64,000 nucleotides of DNA from Streptomyces sp. NBC_00287. Lineage in GTDB: Bacteria > Actinomycetota > Actinomycetes > Streptomycetales > Streptomycetaceae. The position numbers and the translations under genes were made by a program. Of this stretch, positions 8,560 to 16,525 are shown piece after piece (position 1 is the first letter of the stretch; each line of letters opens with the position of its first letter). The notes beneath the pieces are model-generated. The model had not been told where the DNA came from, did no database searches, and was given only the letters and a program-made list of their open reading frames with translations. The DNA is taken from the NCBI RefSeq assembly GCF_036173105.1, contig NZ_CP108053.1:8680001-8744000 (forward strand), read 5' to 3'.

Positions 8560-9642
8560 ATGCGCAAGTCATCCCTCCGTCGTTCCTGCGCGGCCCTCGC
8601 CGCCGCCACCTCCCTCGCCCTCGCCCTCACCGCTTGTGGCGGCACCACCAAGGAAGACGTCGCCAACGAGGACGCCTCCGCCGCCACCGCCGGCAAGGCC
8701 GACCCGAATGCCGAACTCAAGAAGGGGCTGACCGTCGGCTTCCTGCCCAAGCAGGTCAACAACCCCTACTTCACCTCCGCCGACAAGGGCGGCGAGGCGG
8801 CCGTGAAGGAGCTGGGCTCCAGCTACAAGGAGGTCGGTCCCTCCAGCGCCACCGACACCGCCGGGCAGGTGAGTTACGTCAACACGCTCACCCAGCAGCA
8901 GGTCGACGCCATGGCCGTCTCGGCGCAGGACCCCGGCGCCCTGTGCACCGCGCTCAAGCAGGCCATGAAGAACGACATCAAGGTCGTCACCTACGACTCC
9001 GACACCAAGGCCGACTGCCGCAACGCCTTCGTCTCGCAGGCCTCCGCCGAGGACCTGGGCCGCACCGAGGTGCAGCTGCTCGCCGAACAGCTCGGCTACA
9101 AGGGCGAGATCGCGATCCTGTCCGCCGCGCAGACCGCGACCAACCAGAACACCTGGATCGAGTTCATGAAGGACGAGCTCAAGGATCCCAAGTACAAGGA
9201 CATGAAGCTGGTCAAGGTCGCCTACGGCAATGACGACGCGCAGGCGTCCTTCCAGCAGACCCAGGGCCTGCTCCAGGAGTACCCGAACCTGAAGGGGATC
9301 ATCTCCCCGACCACCGTCGGCATCAAGGCCGCCGCCCAGTACCTGTCCGGCTCCAAGTACAAGGGCAAGGTCAAGCTGACCGGCCTCGGCACCCCGAACG
9401 ACATGCGCAAGTACGTCAAGAACGGCACCGTCGACGCGTTCGAGCTGTGGGACCCGGCGAAGCTGGGCGAGCTGGCCGCCCGTACCGCCGTCGCGCTGGT
9501 GTCCGGGCAGATCACCGGCAAGGAGGGCGAGACCTTCACCGCCGGTGACATGGGCGAGTACACGATCGGCAAGGACGGCGTGATCAGCCTCGGCAAGCCG
9601 ACCGTGTTCAACAAGGACAACATCGACCAGTTCAACTTCTGA
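8560..9642 (+). CDS. rhaS: Rhamnose-binding lipoprotein of ABC transporter
   Basis: 360-residue periplasmic-binding-protein-like lipoprotein. The N-terminus is a lipoprotein signal with lipobox LTACGG, so the mature protein is anchored outside the membrane. The body shows the type I sugar-binding fold (LTVGFLPKQVNNPYF, VTYDSDTKADCRN, LKGIISPTTVGIKAA). RBS GGAAGAG. It supplies ligand to the two permeases encoded just upstream. Specificity for rhamnose is inferred from the cluster; RhaS of rhizobia is the characterised counterpart. Confidence 0.9.
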   Translation: MRKSSLRRSCAALAAATSLALALTACGGTTKEDVANEDASAATAGKADPNAELKKGLTVGFLPKQVNNPYFTSADKGGEAAVKELGSSYKEVGPSSATDTAGQVSYVNTLTQQQVDAMAVSAQDPGALCTALKQAMKNDIKVVTYDSDTKADCRNAFVSQASAEDLGRTEVQLLAEQLGYKGEIAILSAAQTATNQNTWIEFMKDELKDPKYKDMKLVKVAYGNDDAQASFQQTQGLLQEYPNLKGIISPTTVGIKAAAQYLSGSKYKGKVKLTGLGTPNDMRKYVKNGTVDAFELWDPAKLGELAARTAVALVSGQITGKEGETFTAGDMGEYTIGKDGVISLGKPTVFNKDNIDQFNF

Positions 9643-9659
9643 TCGACAGGGGGCTGTTG

Positions 9660-9980
9660 ATGCAACGTGTGTGCTTTCTGCTGAAGGTCCGGGCGGACCG
9701 CCTCGACGAGTACCGCGAGCGGCACGCCGCCGTATGGCCGGAGATGCTGGACGCGCTCTCGGCCACCGGCTGGCACAACTACTCGCTCTTCCTGCGTGAA
9801 GACGGCCTGCTGGTCGGCTACTTGGAGACCGAGGACTTTGCCGCCGCCCAGGCCGGCATGGAAGCCGCCGAGGTCAACGCCCGCTGGCAGGCGGAGATGG
9901 CGCCGTTCTTCGAGTCGCTGGACGGCGCCCGGCCCGACGAGGCCATGAAACCGCTCACGGAAGTGTTCCACCTCGCCTGA
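9660..9980 (+). CDS. rhaM: L-rhamnose mutarotase
   Basis: 106-residue member of the RhaM/RhaU family that interconverts alpha and beta anomers of L-rhamnose, supplying the form used by the isomerase. Family motifs are visible: MQRVCFLLKV, YRERHAAVWPEML with the conserved His, and a Trp-rich region (GWHNYSLFL, ARWQAEMAPFFE). ATG at 9660 is preferred over the adjacent TTG at 9657. Starts 17 nt after the binding-protein stop, in the transporter operon. Confidence 0.93.
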   Translation: MQRVCFLLKVRADRLDEYRERHAAVWPEMLDALSATGWHNYSLFLREDGLLVGYLETEDFAAAQAGMEAAEVNARWQAEMAPFFESLDGARPDEAMKPLTEVFHLA

Positions 9981-10029
9981 CCCCGCTCTTCCCGCTTCCC
10001 GCACCTCGCCGACAATGGAGTCCCCCGAG

Positions 10030-11460
10030 ATGAAGAGACGTACTCTGCTGGGCGCCGCCCTCGCTGGAGCCGTGATTACCCCCGCCCTCACGTCCGGCAC
10101 CGCCCGGGCCGCCGACCCCGGGCCCTCGGTCACCCTGACCGGCACGACCACGCTCGACACGCAGGCGCTCTTCTTCGTGTCGTACGACGGCCTGGTCAAC
10201 AACAACGCCTTCCAGAAGAACGGCCTGCTGACCTACAAGGGCTACCAGTACGCCGTTTGGTACACCGCCGACCGCAACGCCGTCGTCGGCCGCCGCGTCC
10301 TCGGCTCCAGCACCTGGTCCACGGTCAAGGTCGGCCACACGCTCCGCTACAACGACTCCCACAACGTCATCTCGATGGGGATCTCGAAGGTGGACGGCCG
10401 CCTCCACCTCAATATGGACTCGCACAGCGATGGCTTCACCTACGTCAAGTCGGTCGCCGGTCTCATGGACAACCCGGCCGGTCTGAGCTGGACCACGAGC
10501 CGCTTCGGCGCACCGCAGTCCACGCTGGACGGGCTCGCCCTCACCTCACAGTTCACCTACCCGCAGTTCGTCTCGACCCCCGAGGGCCGGCTGCAACTCA
10601 GCTACCGCGTCGCCATCTCCGGCAACGGCCGCAACGCGCTCGCCGAGTACGACGGCACGAGCTGGACCAACCTCGGCGAGTGGACCAGCTCAACCGGCAC
10701 GTACACCAGCGAGCACGGCTCCTCCACGGCCCGCAACATGTACCTGCACGGCATCGACTACGACAGGAACGGGCGCCTGCACTCCTTCTTCACCTGGCGC
10801 GAGCAGAACGGCGCCGTGATGTGCAACGGCGGCGGCATCACCAACCACGACACCGGCTACGTCTACTCCGACGACCGCGGCCGCACCTGGCGCAACAACG
10901 CCGGCACCGTCGTCGGCACCACGGGCGGCTCCGACAAGGTCGCCGTCACCGACGCCGGGCTCGTCGTGGACCCGCTGAACCCGGACCACTCCCTGATGAA
11001 CCAGGAGAGCCAATTCACGGACTCCGCCGGCCTGCCGCACGCGATCATCAGTTACGTCCCCGGCCGCTTCGGCCAGTGCACCACGAACTACGTCACCGAC
11101 CGCACCGCCAACGGACGCGCCTTCCACGTCCGCAAGAACGCCTCGGGCACCTGGCAGAAGACCGAGATCCCGGTCCCGCTGAACTCCAGCCAGCGCACCA
11201 AGCTGATCCTGGACAAGTACGACAACGCGTACGCGATCTTCCCCTTCTGCCGGATAGCCGGAGCCTCAAAGGCCTCCGGGTACACGGACTGGACGATGCT
11301 GTACGACGGCGTCACCGCCGGGCTGAACGCATTCGGCGAGGTCGTCATCGACGAGACGCGGATCGGCCAGGACAACTTCCTGTCGATCATGTACCAGGAG
11401 AAGTCCAGCGGTACGACGCCCTCGGCGCTGCGCAACCTCAACTTCCGTCTGCCTGCCTGA
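10030..11460 (+). CDS. Secreted BNR-type beta-propeller protein, candidate rhamnose-releasing enzyme
   Basis: 476-residue exported protein. The N-terminus MKRRTLLGAALAG followed by an Ala-rich stretch ending ARAADPG is a Tat-like signal. The body resembles BNR_4-type seven-bladed propellers, with a conserved NDSHNVISMGIS motif whose His is the expected catalytic candidate, repeated Asp-box-like segments (YSDDRGRTW) and several Trp/Tyr surface motifs. GGAG nine bases before ATG 10030 decides the start over ATG 10015. By family knowledge, some such propellers (GH145/PL42 groups) remove rhamnose linked to glucuronate in arabinogalactans; location inside the rhamnose operon supports that role, but the activity is inferred. 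Confidence 0.7.
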   Translation: MKRRTLLGAALAGAVITPALTSGTARAADPGPSVTLTGTTTLDTQALFFVSYDGLVNNNAFQKNGLLTYKGYQYAVWYTADRNAVVGRRVLGSSTWSTVKVGHTLRYNDSHNVISMGISKVDGRLHLNMDSHSDGFTYVKSVAGLMDNPAGLSWTTSRFGAPQSTLDGLALTSQFTYPQFVSTPEGRLQLSYRVAISGNGRNALAEYDGTSWTNLGEWTSSTGTYTSEHGSSTARNMYLHGIDYDRNGRLHSFFTWREQNGAVMCNGGGITNHDTGYVYSDDRGRTWRNNAGTVVGTTGGSDKVAVTDAGLVVDPLNPDHSLMNQESQFTDSAGLPHAIISYVPGRFGQCTTNYVTDRTANGRAFHVRKNASGTWQKTEIPVPLNSSQRTKLILDKYDNAYAIFPFCRIAGASKASGYTDWTMLYDGVTAGLNAFGEVVIDETRIGQDNFLSIMYQEKSSGTTPSALRNLNFRLPA

Positions 11461-11544
11461 TCGGGGCCGGTGTGGGCGGCTTGACGGTAATGTGCCTTCC
11501 CGCCGCCCCACGTCCGATCGCGTCTTACTGGAGGTCCCTGCCCG

Positions 11545-12570
11545 ATGTCCCAGTCGGTGGGTATCAAGGACGTTGCCCGCGCCGCCGGAGTCTCCGTCGG
11601 CACGGTCTCGAACGTCATCAACCGTCCGGACACGGTCGCGACCGAGACCCGGGCGCGGGTGCAGTCCGCGATAGACCGGCTGGGCTATGTCCGCAGCGAG
11701 TCCGCGCGCCAGCTGCGCGCCGGCCGCAGCCGGATCATGGGGCTGCTCGTCCTCGACATGGGCAACCCCTTCTTCGTCGACGTGGCGCGGGGCGCCGAGC
11801 GGGCGGCGCGTGAGGCCGGGCTCGGCGTGATGGTCTGCAACAGCGCGCAGAGCGCGAGCGAGGAGGCCGAGTACCTGTCGCTCTTCGCCGAGCAGCGGGT
11901 GCGCGGGGTGCTGCTGACCCCGGCCGACGCCACCGGGCGGAACATCGAGACATTCCGGCGGCACGGCATCCCCTTCGTCCTCGTCGACCGGGTCGCCGAG
12001 GGCACCACCGAGTGCTCGGTCTCCGTCGACGACGTCGCGGGCGGCGCGCTGGCCGTCCGTCACCTCGTCGACGCCGGACACCGCTCCATCGCCTACGTCA
12101 GCGGCCCGCCCAGCCTCAACCAGGTCCGCGACCGCCGCACCGGCGCGCTGTCCGCGCTCGCCGAGGCCGGCCTCGGCCCCGAAGTGCTGCGCGAACTGCC
12201 CACCGAGCGCCTCGACGTCGCCGCGGGCCGGGACGCCGGCGCCCGCCTCCTGGGCCTCGCCGACCGCCCGACCGCCGTCTTCTGCGCCAACGACCTGCTC
12301 GCACTCGGCGTCCTGCAGGCCATGTACGCGGCCGGCGTCAGCGTCCCCGACGACCTCGCCATCGTCGGCTACGACGACATCGAGTTCGCCGCCGCCGCGG
12401 CCGTCCCCCTCACCTCGGTCCGCCAGCCCGCTGTCACCATGGGCGCCCTCGCCGCCGACCTGCTGCTGGAGGAGACGGAGAGCGAGGGCGGCGCGCGCCG
12501 CCACGAGCACCGGAGGGTGGTGCTCCAGCCCGAGCTGGTGGTGCGGCGCTCCAGTCTGTCCGCCCGCTGA
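11545..12570 (+). CDS. LacI-family transcriptional regulator of the rha locus
   Basis: 341-residue repressor. Residues 5-55 form the LacI helix-turn-helix and hinge (IKDVARAAGVSVGTVSNVIN, then SESARQLRAGRS). The rest is a periplasmic-binding-like effector domain (LLVLDMGNPFF, VDRVAEGTTE, AIVGYDDIEFAAAA, LTSVRQPA). Located 84 nt after the propeller gene, at the end of the transporter operon. The TGAAACNNTTCA boxes between the two rha operons are the natural targets; the inducer is probably rhamnose or rhamnulose. Target and ligand are inferred. Confidence 0.88.
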   Translation: MSQSVGIKDVARAAGVSVGTVSNVINRPDTVATETRARVQSAIDRLGYVRSESARQLRAGRSRIMGLLVLDMGNPFFVDVARGAERAAREAGLGVMVCNSAQSASEEAEYLSLFAEQRVRGVLLTPADATGRNIETFRRHGIPFVLVDRVAEGTTECSVSVDDVAGGALAVRHLVDAGHRSIAYVSGPPSLNQVRDRRTGALSALAEAGLGPEVLRELPTERLDVAAGRDAGARLLGLADRPTAVFCANDLLALGVLQAMYAAGVSVPDDLAIVGYDDIEFAAAAAVPLTSVRQPAVTMGALAADLLLEETESEGGARRHEHRRVVLQPELVVRRSSLSAR

Positions 12571-12671
12571 TCCGGCGTTCAGTACGATTTCATGATCCCG
12601 GGGATCGGATATCGGACGCCCATGTGCTGAACTGGGACGCGCCTGCACATCCGTCCGTCCCGGGAGCCCTG

Positions 12672-13973
12672 TTGACCGCGACCTACCGCCAGCCCGGCGT
12701 CGTCCTCACCGACCGCCACTTCACCGTGCCCCTCGACCACGACGACCCGGCGGGGGAGACCATCGAGCTCTACGCCCGTGAGGTGGTCGCCGGTGACCGG
12801 GTGCACCAGAACCTGCCGTGGCTGGTCTACCTCCAGGGCGGCCCCGGCTTCGGGGCGAACCGGTTCGTCGGCAAGCAGGCCTGGCTCGGCCGCGCCCTCA
12901 AGGAGTACCGCGTCCTTCTGCTCGACCAGCGCGGCACCGGCCACTCCACGCCCGCCAACCGCCAGACGCTCCCGCTGCGCGGCGGCCCGGCCGAGCAGGC
13001 CGACTACCTCACGCACTTCCGCGCCGACTCGATCGTCCGGGACTGCGAGGCGATCCGCCCGGCCGTCACCGGTGGCGCCCCCTGGACCGTCCTCGGCCAG
13101 AGCTTCGGCGGCTTCTGCACGGTCAATTACCTGTCCACCGCCCCCGAAGGCCTCAGCACCGCGATCATCACCGGCGGCCTGCCCTCCCTCGACGGCCACG
13201 CCGACGACGTCTACCGCGCCGCCTACCCCCGCATCGAGCGCAAGGTCACCGCCCACTACGCCCGCTACCCGCAGGACGTCGAGCGGGCCCGCCGTATCGC
13301 CGACCACCTGCTCCACCACGAGGTGGTGCTCCCGAACGGCTACCGGTTCACTGCCGAGGCCTTCCAGTCCCTCGGCATCGTCCTCGGCGGCGGCGAGGGC
13401 AGCCACCGCCTGCACTACCTCCTGGAGCACGCCTTCGTCCGCACCCCGCAGGGCATGGTCCTCTCGGACGCCTTCCAGGAGGAGGCCCAGGGCCTGCTGT
13501 CGTACGCGAGCCACCCCCTGTACGCCCTCGTCCACGAGGCGATCTACGGCCAGGACGCCCGCCCCACCGCCTGGTCCGCCGAGCGTGTGCGCGCCGAGTT
13601 CCCGCAGTTCGACGCGGCGAAGACCCTCGCGGGCGACGAGCCGCTGCTGTTCACCGGCGAGACCGTCCACCCCTGGATGTTCGACTGCGACCCGGCCCTG
13701 CGCCCGCTGCGCGAGACCGCCGGTCTCCTGGCCGCCCGCACCGACTGGACACCCCTGTACGACCCGGCCCGCCTCGCCGCCAACGAGATCCCGGTCGCGG
13801 CGGCCGTCTACCACGACGACATGTACGTCGACACGGCCCACTCCCTCGCCACCGCCCGCACCATCCGCGGCCTGCGCACCTGGGTCACCGACGAGTTCGA
13901 CCACGACGGAGTGCGCGCCGGCGGCCCCCGCGTCCTCGACCGGCTGCTGGCGCTGACCCGCGACGAGGTGTGA
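12672..13973 (+). CDS. Alpha/beta hydrolase, proline iminopeptidase-like (S33)
   Basis: 433-residue cytosolic alpha/beta hydrolase. Motifs in order: oxyanion loop LQGGPGFG, LLLDQRGTGHS, nucleophile elbow GQSFGGFC, an inserted helical cap with AYPRIERKVTAHY, Asp region AAVYHDDMYVD, and catalytic His in WVTDEFDHDG. This layout and length match the larger actinobacterial proline aminopeptidases, which release N-terminal proline from peptides. The start is most likely the TTG with GGGAG just upstream; no suitable ATG exists in the coding-like part. Lies 101 nt after the LacI gene and is probably independent of rhamnose use. Confidence 0.82.
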   Translation: MTATYRQPGVVLTDRHFTVPLDHDDPAGETIELYAREVVAGDRVHQNLPWLVYLQGGPGFGANRFVGKQAWLGRALKEYRVLLLDQRGTGHSTPANRQTLPLRGGPAEQADYLTHFRADSIVRDCEAIRPAVTGGAPWTVLGQSFGGFCTVNYLSTAPEGLSTAIITGGLPSLDGHADDVYRAAYPRIERKVTAHYARYPQDVERARRIADHLLHHEVVLPNGYRFTAEAFQSLGIVLGGGEGSHRLHYLLEHAFVRTPQGMVLSDAFQEEAQGLLSYASHPLYALVHEAIYGQDARPTAWSAERVRAEFPQFDAAKTLAGDEPLLFTGETVHPWMFDCDPALRPLRETAGLLAARTDWTPLYDPARLAANEIPVAAAVYHDDMYVDTAHSLATARTIRGLRTWVTDEFDHDGVRAGGPRVLDRLLALTRDEV

Positions 13974-13994
13974 CAGCGGGGTTAATCTGCGGGC

Positions 13995-14738
13995 ATGACC
14001 GATCAGTTGATCACGCAACTCCGGCCCATGCCCGACGACTGGCAGCGCGCACTCGCGGTAGTGGCGCACCCGGACGATCTGGAGTACGGCTGCTCGGCGG
14101 CCGTCGCCGCGTGGACCGACCAGGGCAGGGAGATCGCCTATGTCCTGGCGTCCCGGGGCGAGGCCGGCATCGACACCCTGGAACCCGCGCAGTGCGGCCC
14201 GGTGCGGGAGCGTGAGCAGCGGGCCAGTGCGGCGGTGGTCGGGGTGTCGGTGGTGGAGTTCCTCGACCACCGGGACGGGGTGATCGAGTACGGCACCGCC
14301 CTGCGCCGGGACATCGCGGCGGCGATCCGGCGTCATCGTCCCGAGCTGGTGATCACCCTCAATCACCGGGACACTTGGGGCGGCGTCGCCTGGAACACCC
14401 CCGACCATGTGGCGGTGGGACACGCCACCCTGGACGCGGCCGGCGACGCCGGGAACCGGTGGATCTTCCCCGAACTCGTCGAGCAGGGCCTGGAGCCCTG
14501 GGCCGGAGTCCGCTGGGTCGCCGTCGCCGGGTCGAGCACGCCCACCCACGCCGTGGACGCCACGCCCGGTCTGGAGCGGGCGGTGCGCTCGCTGCTCGAA
14601 CACCGCACCTACATCGAGGCGTTGACGGACGAGGACCCGGAGACGTACGCGCGCGGCTTCCTGACCAAGTACGCCGAGGCGACGGGGGAGCGGTTCGGCG
14701 GGAGGCCGGCGGTGGCGTTCGAGGTGTTCGGCCGATGA
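13995..14738 (+). CDS. PIG-L family deacetylase
   Basis: 247-residue zinc-dependent N-deacetylase of the PIG-L/LmbE family. The N-terminal VVAHPDDLEYGC motif supplies zinc ligands and the general base Asp. Further on NHRDTWGGVAWNTPDHVAVG gives the distal His ligand. Family members act on GlcNAc-type substrates such as mycothiol precursors or glycan intermediates; the substrate here is unknown. Its stop overlaps the start of the sigma factor gene (ATGA), implying coupled translation. Confidence 0.85.
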   Translation: MTDQLITQLRPMPDDWQRALAVVAHPDDLEYGCSAAVAAWTDQGREIAYVLASRGEAGIDTLEPAQCGPVREREQRASAAVVGVSVVEFLDHRDGVIEYGTALRRDIAAAIRRHRPELVITLNHRDTWGGVAWNTPDHVAVGHATLDAAGDAGNRWIFPELVEQGLEPWAGVRWVAVAGSSTPTHAVDATPGLERAVRSLLEHRTYIEALTDEDPETYARGFLTKYAEATGERFGGRPAVAFEVFGR

Positions 14739-15663
14739 CGACCGAGGAATCGATACTGGCCGAGCGCCTCGAGGAGCACCGCGACCGGCTGAACGCGGTG
14801 GCCTACCGCATGCTCGGCTCGCTCGCCGAGGCGGAGGACGCCGTCCAGGAGGCCTGGCTGAAACTGAGCCGCAGCGACACCGACGACATCCGCAACCTCG
14901 GCGGCTGGCTGACCACGGTGGTCGGCCGGGTCTGCCTGGACATGCTCCGCTCGCGCACGACACGCCGCGAGGACCCCCTGGACGACACCTTCGTCCCGGA
15001 TCCCGTGATCCGGCCGCTGTCGCAGATCGACCCGGAGCAGGAGGTGCTCCAGGCCGACTCGGTCGGCCTCGCTCTGCTGGTGGTGCTGGAGACGCTGGAG
15101 CCCGCCGAGCGGCTGGCGTTCGTGCTGCACGACATGTTCGCGGTGCCGTTCGACGACATCGCGCTGATCGTGGAGCGCAGCCCGGCCGCGACCCTCCCCC
15201 AGTGCCTGAACGGCCTGGGGGGACCCCCATGCTGGCCAGCCGGGCCCGGCGCCGGGTCAAGGGCGCCGCCCCGTCGACCGAGCCCGACCTCGGGCGGCGG
15301 CGCCAGGTCCTCGACGCGTTCATGGCGGCCTGCCGGGCCGGGGACTTCGACGCCCTGCTCGAACTCCTCGACCCCGAGATCGTGCTCAGGGCCGACTCCG
15401 GGCCGCTGGTCGGCGGCGCGGCGGCGTCGAAGCTGGTGCGCGGAGCGCGTCCGGTGGCCGAACAGGCCATGCTGTTCCGGCAGTTCGCGCAGTACGCCCA
15501 GTTCGTGGTGGTCAACGGCGAGATCGGCATGCTCAACGCGCCCGAGGGACAGCTGCTGTCGGTCACCGGCCTCACCATCGCCGACGGCCGCATCACCGGC
15601 ATGTACATCCTGGCCGACCCCGAGCGGCTGGCCCGGCTGGACCTGCCTGACCTGGGGGACTGA
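14735..15663 (+). pseudogene. SigJ-type ECF sigma factor, interrupted by a palindromic insertion that shifts the frame
   Basis: Begins MTTEESILAERLEEHRDRLN with sigma region 2 (VAYRMLGSLAEAEDAVQEAW) and a region 4 helix (FDDIALIVERSPAA) in one frame. The continuation (MLASRARRRVKGAAP then a SnoaL-like C-terminal domain, DAFMAACRAGDFDALLELLD to the end) is in another frame. Between them lies the hairpin element at 15192-15228, whose removal of about 32 bases would restore one continuous protein of the usual SigJ plan (sigma domains plus NTF2-like domain). A GTG inside the element could start the C-terminal part separately. As written the product is broken or made as two polypeptides; sequencing error is less likely because a whole structured segment is inserted. 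Confidence 0.8.
15192..15228. repeat. Small palindromic insertion element inside sigma factor gene
   Basis: CCCCCAGTGCC, loop TGAAC, then GGCCTGGGGGG forms a hairpin with one bulge, flanked by ACCCT and ACCCCC. It lies exactly where related sigma factors join the end of region 4 to an (A)RMLASRARRR helix, and adds a number of bases equal to 2 modulo 3. Similar C-run/G-run hairpins recur in Streptomyces genes; no second copy was noticed in this window. Confidence 0.65.
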
Positions 15664-15694
15664 GCCGCGGACGGTCGCCCGTAGGCTGGTCGGT

Positions 15695-16525
15695 ATGCGA
15701 GACCTCACCCTCGACCCGGCCGGCCTGCACGGCGACTGCGCGAACTGCTTCGGGCTGTGCTGCGTCGCCCTGCCCTTCACCGCCTCCGCCGACTTCGCGG
15801 TCGACAAGAAGGCCGGCACGCCCTGCCGCAACCTCCAGGACGACCACCGCTGCGGCATCCACGCCCGGCTGCGGCAGCAGGGCTTCAACGGCTGCACTGT
15901 CTACGACTGCTTCGGCGCCGGACAGCGGGTCTCGCAGGTCACCTTCGGCGGCCAGGACTGGCGCACCGTGCCCGCCGAGCAGGCCCGGCGGATGTTCGAC
16001 GTGTTCCCGGTGGTGCGTCAGCTGCACGAACTGCTCTGGTACCTCACCGAGGCCCTCACCCTGCCCGCGGCCCGCCCGATCCACGCGGACCTGCGCCGAC
16101 TCCTGAAGAAGACCGAGGAGCTCGCCGAGGGCACCCCCGAGGAACTGGCCCGGCTGGACGTGGGCGCACACCGCCAGGAGGTGGGCGCGCTCCTGACGCA
16201 GGTCAGCGAACTGACGCGGGCGGGCCTGCGCGGCCGTAGGAAGGACAGAAGGGGCGCCGACCTGATGGGTGCCCGGCTCAAGGGCGCGGACCTGCGCGGC
16301 GTCAGTCTCCGTGGCGCGTACCTCATCGCCGCGGATCTGACAGGCGCGGACCTCAGGGGGGCGGAGTTCTTGGGCGCGGACCTGCGAGACGCCGATCTGA
16401 CGGATGCCGACCTGACCGGGGCCTTCTTCCTCACGCAGCCGCAGCTGAACGCGGCGCGGGGGAGTGAGGGGACCAAACTGCCGGGGTCACTCGCCCGCCC
16501 TGCGCACTGGACAGCGCAGCTCTGA
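15695..16525 (+). CDS. Pentapeptide-repeat protein with N-terminal Cys-rich domain
   Basis: 276 residues. Residues 1-90 are Cys-rich (CANCFGLCC, CRNLQDDHRCGIH, GCTVYDCFGAG), resembling YkgJ-like metal-binding regions. A helical middle (residues 105-185) is followed by about 11 pentapeptide repeats of the A(D/N)LRG type (LKGADLRGVSLRGAYL, ADLRDADLTDADLTG), which fold as a right-handed beta-helix. Its target is unknown. The reading frame is open upstream through the shifted sigma gene, but ATG 15695 is supported by the domain start. The 3' end overlaps the convergent P450 gene by 39 nt. Confidence 0.82.
   Translation: MRDLTLDPAGLHGDCANCFGLCCVALPFTASADFAVDKKAGTPCRNLQDDHRCGIHARLRQQGFNGCTVYDCFGAGQRVSQVTFGGQDWRTVPAEQARRMFDVFPVVRQLHELLWYLTEALTLPAARPIHADLRRLLKKTEELAEGTPEELARLDVGAHRQEVGALLTQVSELTRAGLRGRRKDRRGADLMGARLKGADLRGVSLRGAYLIAADLTGADLRGAEFLGADLRDADLTDADLTGAFFLTQPQLNAARGSEGTKLPGSLARPAHWTAQL

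Noticed and set aside
12579..15608. Very long open frame on the minus strand (about 1000 codons)
   Set aside because: It is antisense to the S33 peptidase, PIG-L and sigma genes, with Arg/Gly-rich composition typical of GC-rich shadows and no domain.
14375..16525. A sigma factor-pentapeptide fusion of about 700 residues
   Set aside because: The middle (15230-15690) is out-of-frame, Ser/Pro/Arg-rich translation of the true sigma C-terminus; the open frame only runs through because stops are rare.
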